Positions 8,632-18,715 of a DNA stretch of 48,279 bases are shown piece by piece (the first letter of the stretch is position 1; each line of letters starts with the position of its first letter). The notes beneath the pieces were generated by a model that had not been told where the DNA came from, ran no database searches, and was given only the letters and a program-made list of their open reading frames with translations. Origin of the DNA: Bacteroidetes bacterium MED-G21 (GTDB lineage: Bacteria; Bacteroidota; Bacteroidia; Flavobacteriales; UBA7430). The stretch covers positions 1-48,279 of the forward strand of contig NTKG01000004.1 in NCBI GenBank assembly GCA_002457305.1, given 5' to 3'. Made by a program: the position numbers and the translations under genes.

Positions 8632-10758
8632 ATGAGGAAATTATTTTTTTTATTGGTATCGACTGCCATTACATTCAATTCATTTTCACAAAGTGTCGAC
8701 AGAACATTACTTACTGTTGCCGATGAAAAAGTTAGTGTTGATGATTTTTTAAGTATTTACAATAAAAATAGACAAGTAGGTGAAGAACTTGACCCTAAAA
8801 CCTTAGATGAATATCTTCAGTTATTTATCAACTTTAAACTTAAGGTCAAAGAAGCTGAATCCTTAGGTATGGATACTGTACCTTCTTTTGTAAAAGAATT
8901 GTCTGGATATAGAAAACAATTGGCTAATCCTTATTTAGTTGATAATGAGGCGGGTGAGAAGTTGGTAGAAGAAGCTTATGAGCGTTTAAAAACTGAAATA
9001 AGAGCGTCACATATATTAATTTCGGTTGCTGAAGATGCTTCGCCTTCTGATACATTGAAGGCATACAAAAGAGCTCAAAGTATTAGACAAGAGATTTTAG
9101 ATGGTGCCAATTTTGCTGATATTGCTAGGGTAAATTCAGACGATCCATCTGCAAAGGAGAATTCCGGAGATCTTGGTTACTTCAGTGCTTTATACATGGT
9201 TTATCCATTTGAAACTGCCGCATATGCTACCGCTAAGGGCGAAGTTTCAGAAATAATTCGATCCCGTTATGGATATCATTTTTTAAATGTTACTGATAAA
9301 CGACCATCAAGAGGTGAAGTAAAAACAGCTCATATTATGGTGAAGTATCCGAGTCCTGTTGGTAAATCTTCTAATAAAGAGAAGGCTATTGCAAAGCAAA
9401 AAATAGATGATATTTACAATAAAATCATCAATGAATCTGCTGACTTTGCCGAGATGGCTAAGCAATATTCAGATGATAAAAATAATTCCTCTAAAGGAGG
9501 TGTTCTTCCTTGGTTTGGATCAAATAAAATGGTTGCTGCTTACGAAGATGCTGCTTTTTCTTTGAACAATTTTGGCGATATTTCTGTTCCTATTGAAACA
9601 CCATATGGATGGCATATTATTAAACTTATTGATCGTAAAGGTTTAGGCTCTTTTGAAGATGAAAAATTAGACATTCAATCTAAAGTTGAAAAAGATTCTA
9701 GATCTCAGGCAAAACGAACTTCATTGGTGAATAAGTTAAAGAATGAGTATAACTATAAACTTAATACTTCGGCATTAAATGCCATGAAAGAAATCGTTAA
9801 TAATGATTTTATTGCTAAGAATGGCAAATGGTCTTTGAAAGATAATGCTAGCTCTCTTACTGAGTATATCTTTTCACTTGATTCTTTAAAATATAATCAA
9901 TACGATTTTGCAGAATATCTATTAAGTACTTTCCGTAGAATGAAAAATAAATTTGAACCATCAATCTTTGTTGATGAGGCTTTTACCAAATGGTCAGAGG
10001 ATTTAATTATCGCTTATGAAAATTCTAATCTTGAGTTAAAATACAACGATTTTCGTCTTTTGATGCAAGAATATCGTGATGGTATCTTGTTGTACGAATT
10101 GACAGATGAGAAAATTTGGTCTAAAGCAGTAAAAGATACGATTGGTTTAAACGCTTATTATTTGGATAATAAGAAGAATTATATGTGGGATACCCGAGTA
10201 GATGCAACAGTTATTAACTGTTTGAATGAATCAATTGCTCTTAAGGTTCGTAAAAAAATAATGAGAGGAAATACAAATATTGATGAGATTCAGACTAAAA
10301 TAAATAAGAAGTCTTCATTAAATATGGATATAGATAAGGGCTTATACCTTAGAGGTGAAAATACTTTTGTAGATCAAGTTCAATGGGAACAAGGTCTGTC
10401 TGATTTAATTTATGACAATCAGAATGTGAAAATGGTTTACATAAATGAAGTATTACCACCAATAGAAAAAGAGTTAACTCAAGCCAAGGGGCTCATTACT
10501 TCTGATTATCAAGATTTTCTTGAAAAAGAGTGGTTATCTGAGTTAAAAGCAAAATATTCTATTAGTGTTAATTCGTTTGTATTTAATCTTTTGAAGACAA
10601 ATCGATTAAGTGAATTAAACATTAAGCATGATGATAAAGTTTCTTCTTTTAATGGTTCGTTTAATGAAGCGTTTAAAAAGGCATTAAATTCATTAGGTTC
10701 TTCTAAAGATATTTTCTTTGAATGGCATGGAAATACCTATACAACAGAACTTAAGTAA
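8632..10758 (+). CDS. Periplasmic peptidylprolyl isomerase (two parvulin domains)
   Basis: Signal peptide; parvulin signatures 'RASHILISV...NSGDLGYFSALYMVYPFE' and 'KTAHIMVKYP...NSSKGGVLPWFGSNKMVAAYEDAAF...TPYGWHIIKL'. Confidence 0.9.
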   Translation: MRKLFFLLVSTAITFNSFSQSVDRTLLTVADEKVSVDDFLSIYNKNRQVGEELDPKTLDEYLQLFINFKLKVKEAESLGMDTVPSFVKELSGYRKQLANPYLVDNEAGEKLVEEAYERLKTEIRASHILISVAEDASPSDTLKAYKRAQSIRQEILDGANFADIARVNSDDPSAKENSGDLGYFSALYMVYPFETAAYATAKGEVSEIIRSRYGYHFLNVTDKRPSRGEVKTAHIMVKYPSPVGKSSNKEKAIAKQKIDDIYNKIINESADFAEMAKQYSDDKNNSSKGGVLPWFGSNKMVAAYEDAAFSLNNFGDISVPIETPYGWHIIKLIDRKGLGSFEDEKLDIQSKVEKDSRSQAKRTSLVNKLKNEYNYKLNTSALNAMKEIVNNDFIAKNGKWSLKDNASSLTEYIFSLDSLKYNQYDFAEYLLSTFRRMKNKFEPSIFVDEAFTKWSEDLIIAYENSNLELKYNDFRLLMQEYRDGILLYELTDEKIWSKAVKDTIGLNAYYLDNKKNYMWDTRVDATVINCLNESIALKVRKKIMRGNTNIDEIQTKINKKSSLNMDIDKGLYLRGENTFVDQVQWEQGLSDLIYDNQNVKMVYINEVLPPIEKELTQAKGLITSDYQDFLEKEWLSELKAKYSISVNSFVFNLLKTNRLSELNIKHDDKVSSFNGSFNEAFKKALNSLGSSKDIFFEWHGNTYTTELK

Positions 10759-11605
10759 AACATACATATTGATTAAATCGTATTATATTATTCTTGTTTT
10801 TTTATTGTCTTCTTGCTCAAGTTTTGACAATAATGATGAGGTTTTAATAGCAAGATTAGGTGACTCTTATTTATATGAACATCAGGTTACATCATTAATT
10901 AATAGTAAGTTATCATCTGTAGATAGTTCAATATTTATTCAACAGTATATAAATAATTGGGCCCAAGAGGAATTGTTATTACAAAAAGCAGCTCTTAATA
11001 TAAATCAAGATCAATTAGAAATAGATAAGCGATTGGAATCTTATCGTAGGTCCCTTTTGATTCATGCCTATGAACAAAAGATAATTGAGCAAAGCCTTGA
11101 TACGATTGTACTAGAAGATCAACTCCAATCATATTATAATCAGCATGTTGATGATTATTTGTTAGCTGATAAAATTACGAAAGTCATGTTTGTTAAAACA
11201 AGTATTATGGCTCCCAAATTAGATTCTTTGGAATCGTGGTTATTTGATAATGATACACTTTTGATAGATGCTATAGAGACATATTGTCATCAATATGCAA
11301 AGCGTTTTTACTATAATCCTGATGAATGGTTAATGTGGAATGATTTTCAGCAAATATTTTCTAATGAATTAGATATTTCATCATTATCAATGAAAAATAA
11401 TACTATGATATTAGAAGATTCGTTAGATGTATATTTTATCCACTTAATTAATCTTAAGGATAAAGGAGAAATTGCACCTTTAGAATATGTGAAAGACGAA
11501 ATAAGAAGTATATTGCTTAATCAAAGAAAATTAAAAACAGTAGAAGTAATTCAGACCAAATTATTTGAAGATGCAAAGCAATCTAATGAATTTGAAGTAT
11601 ATTAA
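10718..11605 (+). CDS. Lipoprotein, SurA-N/parvulin-like (degenerate), possible chaperone
   Basis: Lipobox-like 'IILVFLLSSCSS', SurA-like N region ('IARLGDSYLYEHQVTSLI...YINNWAQEELLLQKA'); sits between two PPIase genes. Exact start uncertain. Confidence 0.7.
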   Translation: MNGMEIPIQQNLSKTYILIKSYYIILVFLLSSCSSFDNNDEVLIARLGDSYLYEHQVTSLINSKLSSVDSSIFIQQYINNWAQEELLLQKAALNINQDQLEIDKRLESYRRSLLIHAYEQKIIEQSLDTIVLEDQLQSYYNQHVDDYLLADKITKVMFVKTSIMAPKLDSLESWLFDNDTLLIDAIETYCHQYAKRFYYNPDEWLMWNDFQQIFSNELDISSLSMKNNTMILEDSLDVYFIHLINLKDKGEIAPLEYVKDEIRSILLNQRKLKTVEVIQTKLFEDAKQSNEFEVY

Positions 11606-11606
11606 T

Positions 11607-12938
11607 ATGAAAAGAATATTTTGCGTTGTTTTTTTATTTATAAATCATTTGTTATTTGCACAAGTTACTTTAGAAGGTATTGTAGCAGTTGTCGGAAATA
11701 ATATCATCCTCAAGTCTGATTTAGAACAGCAAATTCTTCAGTATCAAGCTCAGGGTCTGGAAGTAGATTCTTTAATGAGAATTCAAGTTTTAGAAGATTT
11801 ATTATTTCAAAAATTAATGCTTCATAAAGCTGAAATTGATAGTGTAGAGGTTACTGAAAATGATGTTTTTAATGAAATTGATTCTCGATTAAACACTTTT
11901 ATATCTCAATTAGGAAGTGAAGATCAGTTAGAAGAATATTTTGATAAAAAGATTTATGAGATAAAAGAGGAAATGTATGAACCTATCGAAAATTCTTTAA
12001 TTATTCAGAGGGTCCGATTTGAAATTACTTCATCCGCTGATGTGACTCCAAAGGAAGTGAAAAATTATTTTTTAAATTTTGATCCTGATAGTCTTCCAAT
12101 GGTTAATTTGAGTGTTGAAGTAGCACATATACTAAAGCACCCTCCAGCAAGTTTATCTGCAATTAAAGAGACTGAAAATAAATTAGAAAAACTTAAGGAA
12201 CGTGTTTTGAAAGGTGAAAGTTTTGCGACTTTAGCAATTTTGTATTCTGAGGATCCCGGCTCATCTAGAAATGGTGGATTATATAATGCCATTAAAAGAG
12301 GAATGTTTGTAAAAGAATTTGAAGCTGTGATGTTTAGTCTTGAAGAAGGAGAAATATCTGATGTCTTTGAAACAGAGTATGGTTACCATATTGTTTTGAT
12401 GGAAGAGCATAGGGGAGATGAAGTTGATATTCGTCATATTTTAATGTCCCCAAAAATTTCAGCTATTGATTTAAATAATGCAAAAGATATTTTAATTTCA
12501 GTTCGAGATTCTATTATGGATGAATACTTAACTTTTGAAGATGCTTCAACTCGTTATTCTGATGATCAAATGACTAAATTCAATGGTGGTAAGTTGATTA
12601 ATATGAATAATGGAACAAGTAAATTTGAACTTCATGAATTAGAAAGTGCTATTAAACTCGCTGTTGAGCAGTTGGAAGTTAATGAAATTTCTGAACCAAG
12701 TTACGTAAAACTAGAAAGTGGTAAGGAAGCTTTTAGACTTTTTAAGCTGTTAAGTAAGGCTGAAGAACATAGAGTGAATTTTAAAGACGATTATAAAATG
12801 ATTCGAGATATGGCTTTAGAACAGAAAAAAGATGAAGCCATTTCAGAGTGGATTAATTCTTCTTTGTTAAAGACCTATGTTCGTATTAATGATGAATATA
12901 AAGTTTTAGATTTTCAATATAATTGGTTAAAAAATTAA
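11607..12938 (+). CDS. surA: SurA-like periplasmic peptidylprolyl isomerase
   Basis: Start at internal ATG (MKRIFCVVFLFINHLLFAQ); 'VAVVGNNIILKSDLEQQILQYQAQG' SurA N-domain and two parvulin domains ('EVAHILKHP', 'DIRHILMSP'). Confidence 0.9.
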   Translation: MKRIFCVVFLFINHLLFAQVTLEGIVAVVGNNIILKSDLEQQILQYQAQGLEVDSLMRIQVLEDLLFQKLMLHKAEIDSVEVTENDVFNEIDSRLNTFISQLGSEDQLEEYFDKKIYEIKEEMYEPIENSLIIQRVRFEITSSADVTPKEVKNYFLNFDPDSLPMVNLSVEVAHILKHPPASLSAIKETENKLEKLKERVLKGESFATLAILYSEDPGSSRNGGLYNAIKRGMFVKEFEAVMFSLEEGEISDVFETEYGYHIVLMEEHRGDEVDIRHILMSPKISAIDLNNAKDILISVRDSIMDEYLTFEDASTRYSDDQMTKFNGGKLINMNNGTSKFELHELESAIKLAVEQLEVNEISEPSYVKLESGKEAFRLFKLLSKAEEHRVNFKDDYKMIRDMALEQKKDEAISEWINSSLLKTYVRINDEYKVLDFQYNWLKN

Positions 12939-12940
12939 TT

Positions 12941-13906
12941 ATGGTTGTAAAAAATGATGAAGTAATACAATTGGATGAATTAAAGATACAGTTTACTACT
13001 TTAAAAAATGAAATAGCAAAAGTTATAGTAGGTCAAGACCGAGTTGTCGAAGAACTTATACTATCAATATTTTGTAAAGGGCATGTGCTTTTAGTTGGAG
13101 TTCCAGGTTTAGCAAAAACCTTATTAGTTAAAACTATAAGTGAAGCTTTAGGACTTAATTTTTCTAGGATTCAATTTACCCCTGATTTAATGCCCTCAGA
13201 TATTATAGGGGCAGATATTTTAGATGAAAATAGAAATTTTAAATTTATCAAAGGCCCTATTTTCTCTAATATAATTCTTGCTGATGAGATTAATCGTACT
13301 CCACCTAAAACACAAGCGGCACTTTTGGAGGCTATGCAAGAACGTTCTGTGACCGCTGGTGGTAACCATTATGAGTTAGATAATCCATTCTTTGTTTTGG
13401 CTACGCAAAATCCAATAGAACAAGAAGGGACTTATCCTTTACCCGAAGCACAACTAGATAGATTTATGTTTAATCTTAAAGTTGACTACCCTTCTTTTGA
13501 TGAGGAAGTTGACATTGTTAAGAATACCACTTCTGATATAAATAATACAGTTAGTGAAGTACTGTCGTCTAGTGAAATTTTGAAAATACAAAATTTAATT
13601 CGTCAAATACCTGTAGCAGATAATGTTGTAGAATATGCAGTTAAATTGGTCGCAAAAACAAGGCCTGATAGTGATTTTGCTCCTGATGATATTAAAAAGT
13701 ATCTTTCTTGGGGAGCAGGTCCAAGAGCTTCTCAATTTTTAGTTCTAGCTGCTAAGTGTCATGCAGCAATTAATGGTAAGTATTCACCAGATATTGAGGA
13801 TGTAAAAGCTATTTCATATCCTATATTACGTCATCGTATTGTTCGTAATTACAAGGCGGAAGCAGAAGGTATGAGTGTAGAGAAATTAATTCATTCTTTA
13901 CTGTAA
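12941..13906 (+). CDS. MoxR family AAA+ ATPase
   Basis: 'VIVGQDRVVEELILSIFCKGHVLLVGVPGLAKTLLVKT', 'LADEINRTPPKTQAALLEAMQERSVT', 'ATQNPIEQEGTYPLPEAQLDRF'. Confidence 0.95.
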   Translation: MVVKNDEVIQLDELKIQFTTLKNEIAKVIVGQDRVVEELILSIFCKGHVLLVGVPGLAKTLLVKTISEALGLNFSRIQFTPDLMPSDIIGADILDENRNFKFIKGPIFSNIILADEINRTPPKTQAALLEAMQERSVTAGGNHYELDNPFFVLATQNPIEQEGTYPLPEAQLDRFMFNLKVDYPSFDEEVDIVKNTTSDINNTVSEVLSSSEILKIQNLIRQIPVADNVVEYAVKLVAKTRPDSDFAPDDIKKYLSWGAGPRASQFLVLAAKCHAAINGKYSPDIEDVKAISYPILRHRIVRNYKAEAEGMSVEKLIHSLL

Positions 13907-14066
13907 TTTTTCTTTTAATGAATTTATTAATCTCAGTATTTCTCCCAAATTTTAGGTGAGATTACTCAATTTTAGCTTTAGATCTGCTAGTATTTCATTA
14001 TTGTTATTCATTTAATTATAATTTGCTTTAATTTAAGTATATAGAAAATATATATTAAATTTTATA

Positions 14067-14615
14067 ATGAGTTATATAATAAAAGAGATCGATAAATCAG
14101 TTATCGACTATCACAAATATCTAGATGAACAATCCTCTAAACTATCTTTGTCACAATATGATTTGTTTTGCTACATGATTCTCTATCATGACATGAAATT
14201 GTCAGAAGGTTTTGTCAGTTTATTGAAAAAAAATAATCATCTATCAGCGTATCCTATCTTTATAGAACATATAGATTTGTGTTTGCAATTGTATGCTTCT
14301 AAATTAATTTCATTCGATCTTAATCATTTTGCTAAAAAAATGATTAATAAATATAAACTTAATTATATGAAAGATAAATATGGTAATAGTATGAATAAAA
14401 AATATTTAATTAATAATCTTGCAGAATACTCTGGTCTCTTTTGGTTAAAAGACACATATAAAAGTGGAGCTAATCCAATTTATTTTTCTTACAATAATAT
14501 TGATGAAATAGATGGTGTTAAAAAAATGAATTCGTCTTATATTCCTGATTCATTAAAAATAGAGTTATCAATTAAGTTCAATCAGATTTCTAATTTGATT
14601 TTTCAACTAGTATAA
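14067..14615 (+). CDS. Hypothetical protein (ORFan candidate)
   Basis: 182-codon ATG ORF flanked by AT-rich intergenic DNA; Lys/Asn/Ile/Tyr-rich; no family recognised. Confidence 0.6.
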   Translation: MSYIIKEIDKSVIDYHKYLDEQSSKLSLSQYDLFCYMILYHDMKLSEGFVSLLKKNNHLSAYPIFIEHIDLCLQLYASKLISFDLNHFAKKMINKYKLNYMKDKYGNSMNKKYLINNLAEYSGLFWLKDTYKSGANPIYFSYNNIDEIDGVKKMNSSYIPDSLKIELSIKFNQISNLIFQLV

Positions 14616-14713
14616 TACTTTAGGTTTATATACTTTAGTATTAATATATTTAATCCTAATATTATCTCTATATATTAATTCTACATCTATTAGTAAAACC
14701 AGTATCTTTGAGC

Positions 14714-15721
14714 ATGCGAATATTCCAAAACCATTCATTAAAAGCTTACAATACTTTTAGGATAGATTGCAAGGCTGCTTTTTTTGTTGTGGTAACATCT
14801 GTTTCAGAATTAAGGAAAATTCTTGCTGAACCTGATTTTTTAAAGCTTCCTAAATTATTTTTGGGAGGTGGTAGTAACATTCTATTATGTAGAGATTATG
14901 AAGGATTAGTTATCTTAATTGACCTCAAGGGGATTTCTGATCTTGGAAATGGATTGATAAAAGTTCAGGCAGGAGAAAATTGGCATGAGTTTGTATTGTG
15001 GTCTATTCATAATGGTTATAATGGTGTTGAAAATTTGTCCTTAATACCTGGTAATATAGGCGCTGCTCCAATACAAAATATAGGTGCTTATGGTGTTGAA
15101 TTGAAAGATGTTTTTATTGAACTTGAAGCTTTTCAAATTGATAGTGGAGAAGTACATTTATTTGATTGCAAATCTTGTCATTTTGCTTATAGAGAGTCAG
15201 TTTTTAAAAAAGCTTACAAGGGAAAATATATCATACTATCAGTTACGCTTCAATTAAGAAAAGATGGGGTTGTAAATACATCTTATGGACCTATTGCTGA
15301 AGTATTGAATCAAATGTCTATATATAATCCCAGTCCCAAAGATGTAAGTGAAGCAGTAATATCTATTAGATCTTCTAAATTACCTGATCCAAAAGAGATA
15401 GGAAATTCCGGCTCCTTTTTTAAGAATCCTGTAATTCTTAAATCTCACTTTGAAGAAATTAAAAAAGAATATCCTGATGTTCCTTCTTATGCTGTGAACG
15501 ATAGCGAAGTTAAAGTACCAGCTGCTTGGTTGATTGAAAAAGTCGGTTGGAAAGCTAAACGTAATGGAAATTATGGCGTTCATGATAAGCAAGCCTTAGT
15601 TTTAGTTAACTACGGAGGTGCAAATGGAAAAGATATATATAAACTTGCTCAAGACATTCAATCCTCAGTAAAAGATAAATTTGATATTTATCTTCAAATG
15701 GAAGTTAATGTGATTGAGTAA
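14714..15721 (+). CDS. murB: UDP-N-acetylmuramate dehydrogenase
   Basis: 'NHSLKAYNTFRIDCKA', 'FLGGGSNILL', 'LSLIPGNIGAAPIQNIGAYGVEL', 'GNSGSFFKNP', 'PAAWLIEKVGWK'. Confidence 0.96.
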   Translation: MRIFQNHSLKAYNTFRIDCKAAFFVVVTSVSELRKILAEPDFLKLPKLFLGGGSNILLCRDYEGLVILIDLKGISDLGNGLIKVQAGENWHEFVLWSIHNGYNGVENLSLIPGNIGAAPIQNIGAYGVELKDVFIELEAFQIDSGEVHLFDCKSCHFAYRESVFKKAYKGKYIILSVTLQLRKDGVVNTSYGPIAEVLNQMSIYNPSPKDVSEAVISIRSSKLPDPKEIGNSGSFFKNPVILKSHFEEIKKEYPDVPSYAVNDSEVKVPAAWLIEKVGWKAKRNGNYGVHDKQALVLVNYGGANGKDIYKLAQDIQSSVKDKFDIYLQMEVNVIE

Positions 15722-15737
15722 ATTAATCTTAGTAGTC

Positions 15738-15766
15738 TTTGTTTTAATTTCTTTAGTCTATTTTTG
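15738..15766 (+). promoter_or_regulatory. Candidate Bacteroidota-type promoter for the small four-cysteine protein
   Basis: TTTG (15738-15741), N17, TATTTTTG (15759-15766), about 15 nt before ATG at 15782. Confidence 0.55.
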
Positions 15767-15781
15767 TATAAAATTATTGAC

Positions 15782-15973
15782 ATGAAAACAGCATTAATCT
15801 CAATTGTTTTATTAGGCATTGGATTTGCAGGTATTGCAATTAAAATTTGGGCAAAAAAAGATGGTAAATTTGAAGGTACTTGTGCAAGTAACAATCCTTT
15901 AATTACCAAAGAAGGTGAGGCATGTGGATTTTGTGGTGCTGAGCCTGATGAAATGTGTAAATCAGAATCTTAA
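15782..15973 (+). CDS. Small single-TM, four-cysteine protein
   Basis: Internal ATG start gives MKTALISIVLLGIGFAGIAIKIWAKKDGKFEGTCASNNPLITKEGEACGFCGAEPDEMCKSES: one TM plus C-x13-C-x2-C-x7-C. Confidence 0.75.
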   Translation: MKTALISIVLLGIGFAGIAIKIWAKKDGKFEGTCASNNPLITKEGEACGFCGAEPDEMCKSES

Positions 15974-15977
15974 TTTT

Positions 15978-16589
15978 CTATTTAATTTTCCAATTAAATC
16001 CTAGTGCAAAAACTTTAGGTTTTAAGTCGTATCCAACATGAATCATAAAGGGTACTCTTTGAAATGATAAATTTGTTCCTAGGTTCAAGTTTATCCCATG
16101 ATCGTCGTAATCAATCACATAGTATTTACCTAAAGGATCTGATGGACTTTGATTATCACCTACTTCAATACCCTGAGTGTCATTATAAAATTTGTATTGA
16201 AAATTTTGAACGAATCCAATTCCTACACAAAAATCAATATCTACGAAATCCCACCTCATAATTCCTAACTCTTGTGGATTAATTACGGTTCCTATATTAA
16301 TCATTTTCAACATATTTTTGTTTCCAAGAGATACAGCGTTTCTAAGCGTGTCTGAAGCTACAGGGAAACCTTGATAAGAATACTCATCATTAAAGCTTAA
16401 ACGATTAAATTTAAGTTCGGTAAAAAAACCAAAATTCTCATTTATAGGAGCGTTATAAAAGCTGATTCCGAAAGGAATTTCTTTAAAACTTGTAATTAGA
16501 CCAAATGCCGAGTAACTGTCATTACGAGTATTTTGAGCTTGCGCCATTGAAACATAACAAAAGGCTATTAATATTAATAATTTTTTCAT
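15978..16589 (-). CDS. Secreted/outer-membrane-like hypothetical protein
   Basis: Signal peptide [19 protein letters not shown]; beta-rich; ATGA-type overlap with upstream mutase gene. Confidence 0.7.
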   Translation of the reverse strand: MKKLLILIAFCYVSMAQAQNTRNDSYSAFGLITSFKEIPFGISFYNAPINENFGFFTELKFNRLSFNDEYSYQGFPVASDTLRNAVSLGNKNMLKMINIGTVINPQELGIMRWDFVDIDFCVGIGFVQNFQYKFYNDTQGIEVGDNQSPSDPLGKYYVIDYDDHGINLNLGTNLSFQRVPFMIHVGYDLKPKVFALGFNWKIK

Positions 16590-18715
16590 TTTCTATCTTT
16601 TATCATTATTTCTAATATTTGTGAAGCAGCCTCAGCTATAACTGTTCCAGGTCCAAAAATACCTGATACACCAGCTTTAAATAGATAGTCGTAGTCTTGA
16701 GATGGAATGACACCACCGGCAACAACTAAAATATCTTTCCTACCAAGTTGTTTCAACTCTTCAATAACGTATGGGACGAGTGTTTTATGTCCTGCAGCTA
16801 AAGAGGATATACCTAAAATATGTACATCATTTTCAACAGCTTGCTTAGCCGCTTCTTTAGGTGTTTGGAATAAAGGACCTATGTCTACATCAAAACCCAG
16901 ATCAGCAAATGATGTTGAAACAACTTTGGCACCACGATCATGTCCATCTTGCCCCATTTTTGCAACCATAATACGAGGTCTTCGTCCTTCTAATTCAGCA
17001 AATTTATCAGCTAATTCTTGTGCTTTTTTAAATGATTCATCATTGTCTATTTCCATAGAATAAATTCCAGTAATTGAACGTATTTTAGCTTGGTATCTGC
17101 CGAATACTACCTCGCATGCATCAGATATTTCTCCAAGTGTAGCTCTGCATCTTGCTGCTTCTATTGCTAAAGCTAATAAATTTCCTTTACCCGATCGACA
17201 TGCATGAGTAAGGTCATTTAAAGTTTTTTTAACTGCTTGAGTATCTCTTGTTGAACGAATTTTATTTAAACGCTTAATTTGAGCTTCTCTTACTGATGTA
17301 TTGTCAACTTCTAATGTTTCTATAATTGCTTCTTTTTCTAGTCGATAAGAATTAACACCTATAATTTGATCTTTACCACTGTCTATTCTTGCTTGTTTTC
17401 GTGCAGCAGCTTCTTCTATTCTCATTTTAGGAATACCAGTTTCAATGGCTTTGGCCATGCCTCCAAGTTCTTCAATTTCTTTTAGGAGTATCCATGCTTT
17501 ATGTGTAATTTCGTTAGTAAGTTTTTCTAGGTAATATGAGCCACCCCAGGGATCTACAACTCTGGTAATTTCTGTTTCTTTTTGAAGATATATTTGGGTA
17601 TTGCGTGCAATACGAGCAGAAAAGTCTGTCGGTAAAGCAATTGCTTCGTCTAGTGCATTTGTATGTAATGATTGTGTACCACCAAAAACTGCCGCCATTG
17701 CTTCTAAACAAGTTCGAGTTACATTGTTAAATGGATCTTGCTCTGTTAAACTCCATCCTGATGTTTGACAGTGAGTTCTTAAAGCTAAAGATTTTGGGTT
17801 TTTAGGGTTAAATTGCTTAACTAATTTTGCCCAAATCATTCGAGCCGATCGCATTTTAGCTATTTCCATAAAATGATTCATTCCAATACCCCAAAAGAAT
17901 GACAATCGTGGAGCAAAGGTATCTATATCCATTCCAGCATTCAACCCTGTTCGAATATACTCTAATCCATCTGCCAGTGTATATGCCAATTCTATATCTG
18001 CTGTAGCACCTGCTTCTTGCATGTGATAACCAGAAATACTTATAGAGTTGAATTTCGGCATATTCTTAGAGGTATACTTAAAAATGTCGGCAATAATTTT
18101 CATAGAGTGCTCAGGTGGATAGATATATGTGTTTCGAACCATGAATTCTTTCAGTATATCATTTTGAATGGTTCCGTTTAAAAGTTTTTGATCTACACCT
18201 TGTTCTTGTGCAGCAACAATGTAAAATGCCATGATGGGTAACACAGCTCCGTTCATGGTCATTGAAACCGACATTTTATCCAGAGGAATTTTATCGAAAA
18301 GAATTTTCATATCCTCCACAGAATCTATGGCAACACCTGCTTTACCAACATCTCCTAATACGCGTTCATGGTCTGAATCATAACCTCTATGTGTAGCTAG
18401 GTCAAAGGCAACAGATAAACCTTTTTGTCCCGCTTTTAGATTTCTTCTGTAAAAGGCATTCGATTCTTCAGCAGTTGAGAAGCCTGCATACTGTCTAATA
18501 GTCCAGGGACGTGTGACGTACATCGAGGCGTATGGACCTCTAAGGTTAGGAGCAATACCTGAAATAAACCCAATATGCTCAGTGTCTTTTATATCTTCAG
18601 AACAGTAGTTTTCTTTAATCTCTATTTGCTCAGGACTCATCCATTTTCTTTCTGATCTTTGAGCTATTTTCCTCTCTAGATTGAGTTCTATATTTGAAAA
18701 ATCAGGTCTAGGCAT
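16586..18715 (-). CDS. scpA: Methylmalonyl-CoA mutase, large subunit
   Basis: '[34 protein letters not shown]', '[24 protein letters not shown]', B12-binding DxHxxG in '[13 protein letters not shown]'. Confidence 0.97.
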   Translation of the reverse strand: MPRPDFSNIELNLERKIAQRSERKWMSPEQIEIKENYCSEDIKDTEHIGFISGIAPNLRGPYASMYVTRPWTIRQYAGFSTAEESNAFYRRNLKAGQKGLSVAFDLATHRGYDSDHERVLGDVGKAGVAIDSVEDMKILFDKIPLDKMSVSMTMNGAVLPIMAFYIVAAQEQGVDQKLLNGTIQNDILKEFMVRNTYIYPPEHSMKIIADIFKYTSKNMPKFNSISISGYHMQEAGATADIELAYTLADGLEYIRTGLNAGMDIDTFAPRLSFFWGIGMNHFMEIAKMRSARMIWAKLVKQFNPKNPKSLALRTHCQTSGWSLTEQDPFNNVTRTCLEAMAAVFGGTQSLHTNALDEAIALPTDFSARIARNTQIYLQKETEITRVVDPWGGSYYLEKLTNEITHKAWILLKEIEELGGMAKAIETGIPKMRIEEAAARKQARIDSGKDQIIGVNSYRLEKEAIIETLEVDNTSVREAQIKRLNKIRSTRDTQAVKKTLNDLTHACRSGKGNLLALAIEAARCRATLGEISDACEVVFGRYQAKIRSITGIYSMEIDNDESFKKAQELADKFAELEGRRPRIMVAKMGQDGHDRGAKVVSTSFADLGFDVDIGPLFQTPKEAAKQAVENDVHILGISSLAAGHKTLVPYVIEELKQLGRKDILVVAGGVIPSQDYDYLFKAGVSGIFGPGTVIAEAASQILEIMIKDRK

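Noticed and set aside
14049-14678. TATATATTAA occurring on both sides of the ORFan (14049-14058 and 14669-14678), possible target-site duplication
   Set aside because: A 10-nt A/T-only match in very AT-rich DNA is expected by chance, and there is no recombinase or inverted terminal repeat.
16707-17063. 118-aa plus-strand ORF opposite scpA
   Set aside because: Shadow ORF antisense to the conserved B12-binding domain of methylmalonyl-CoA mutase; no independent support.
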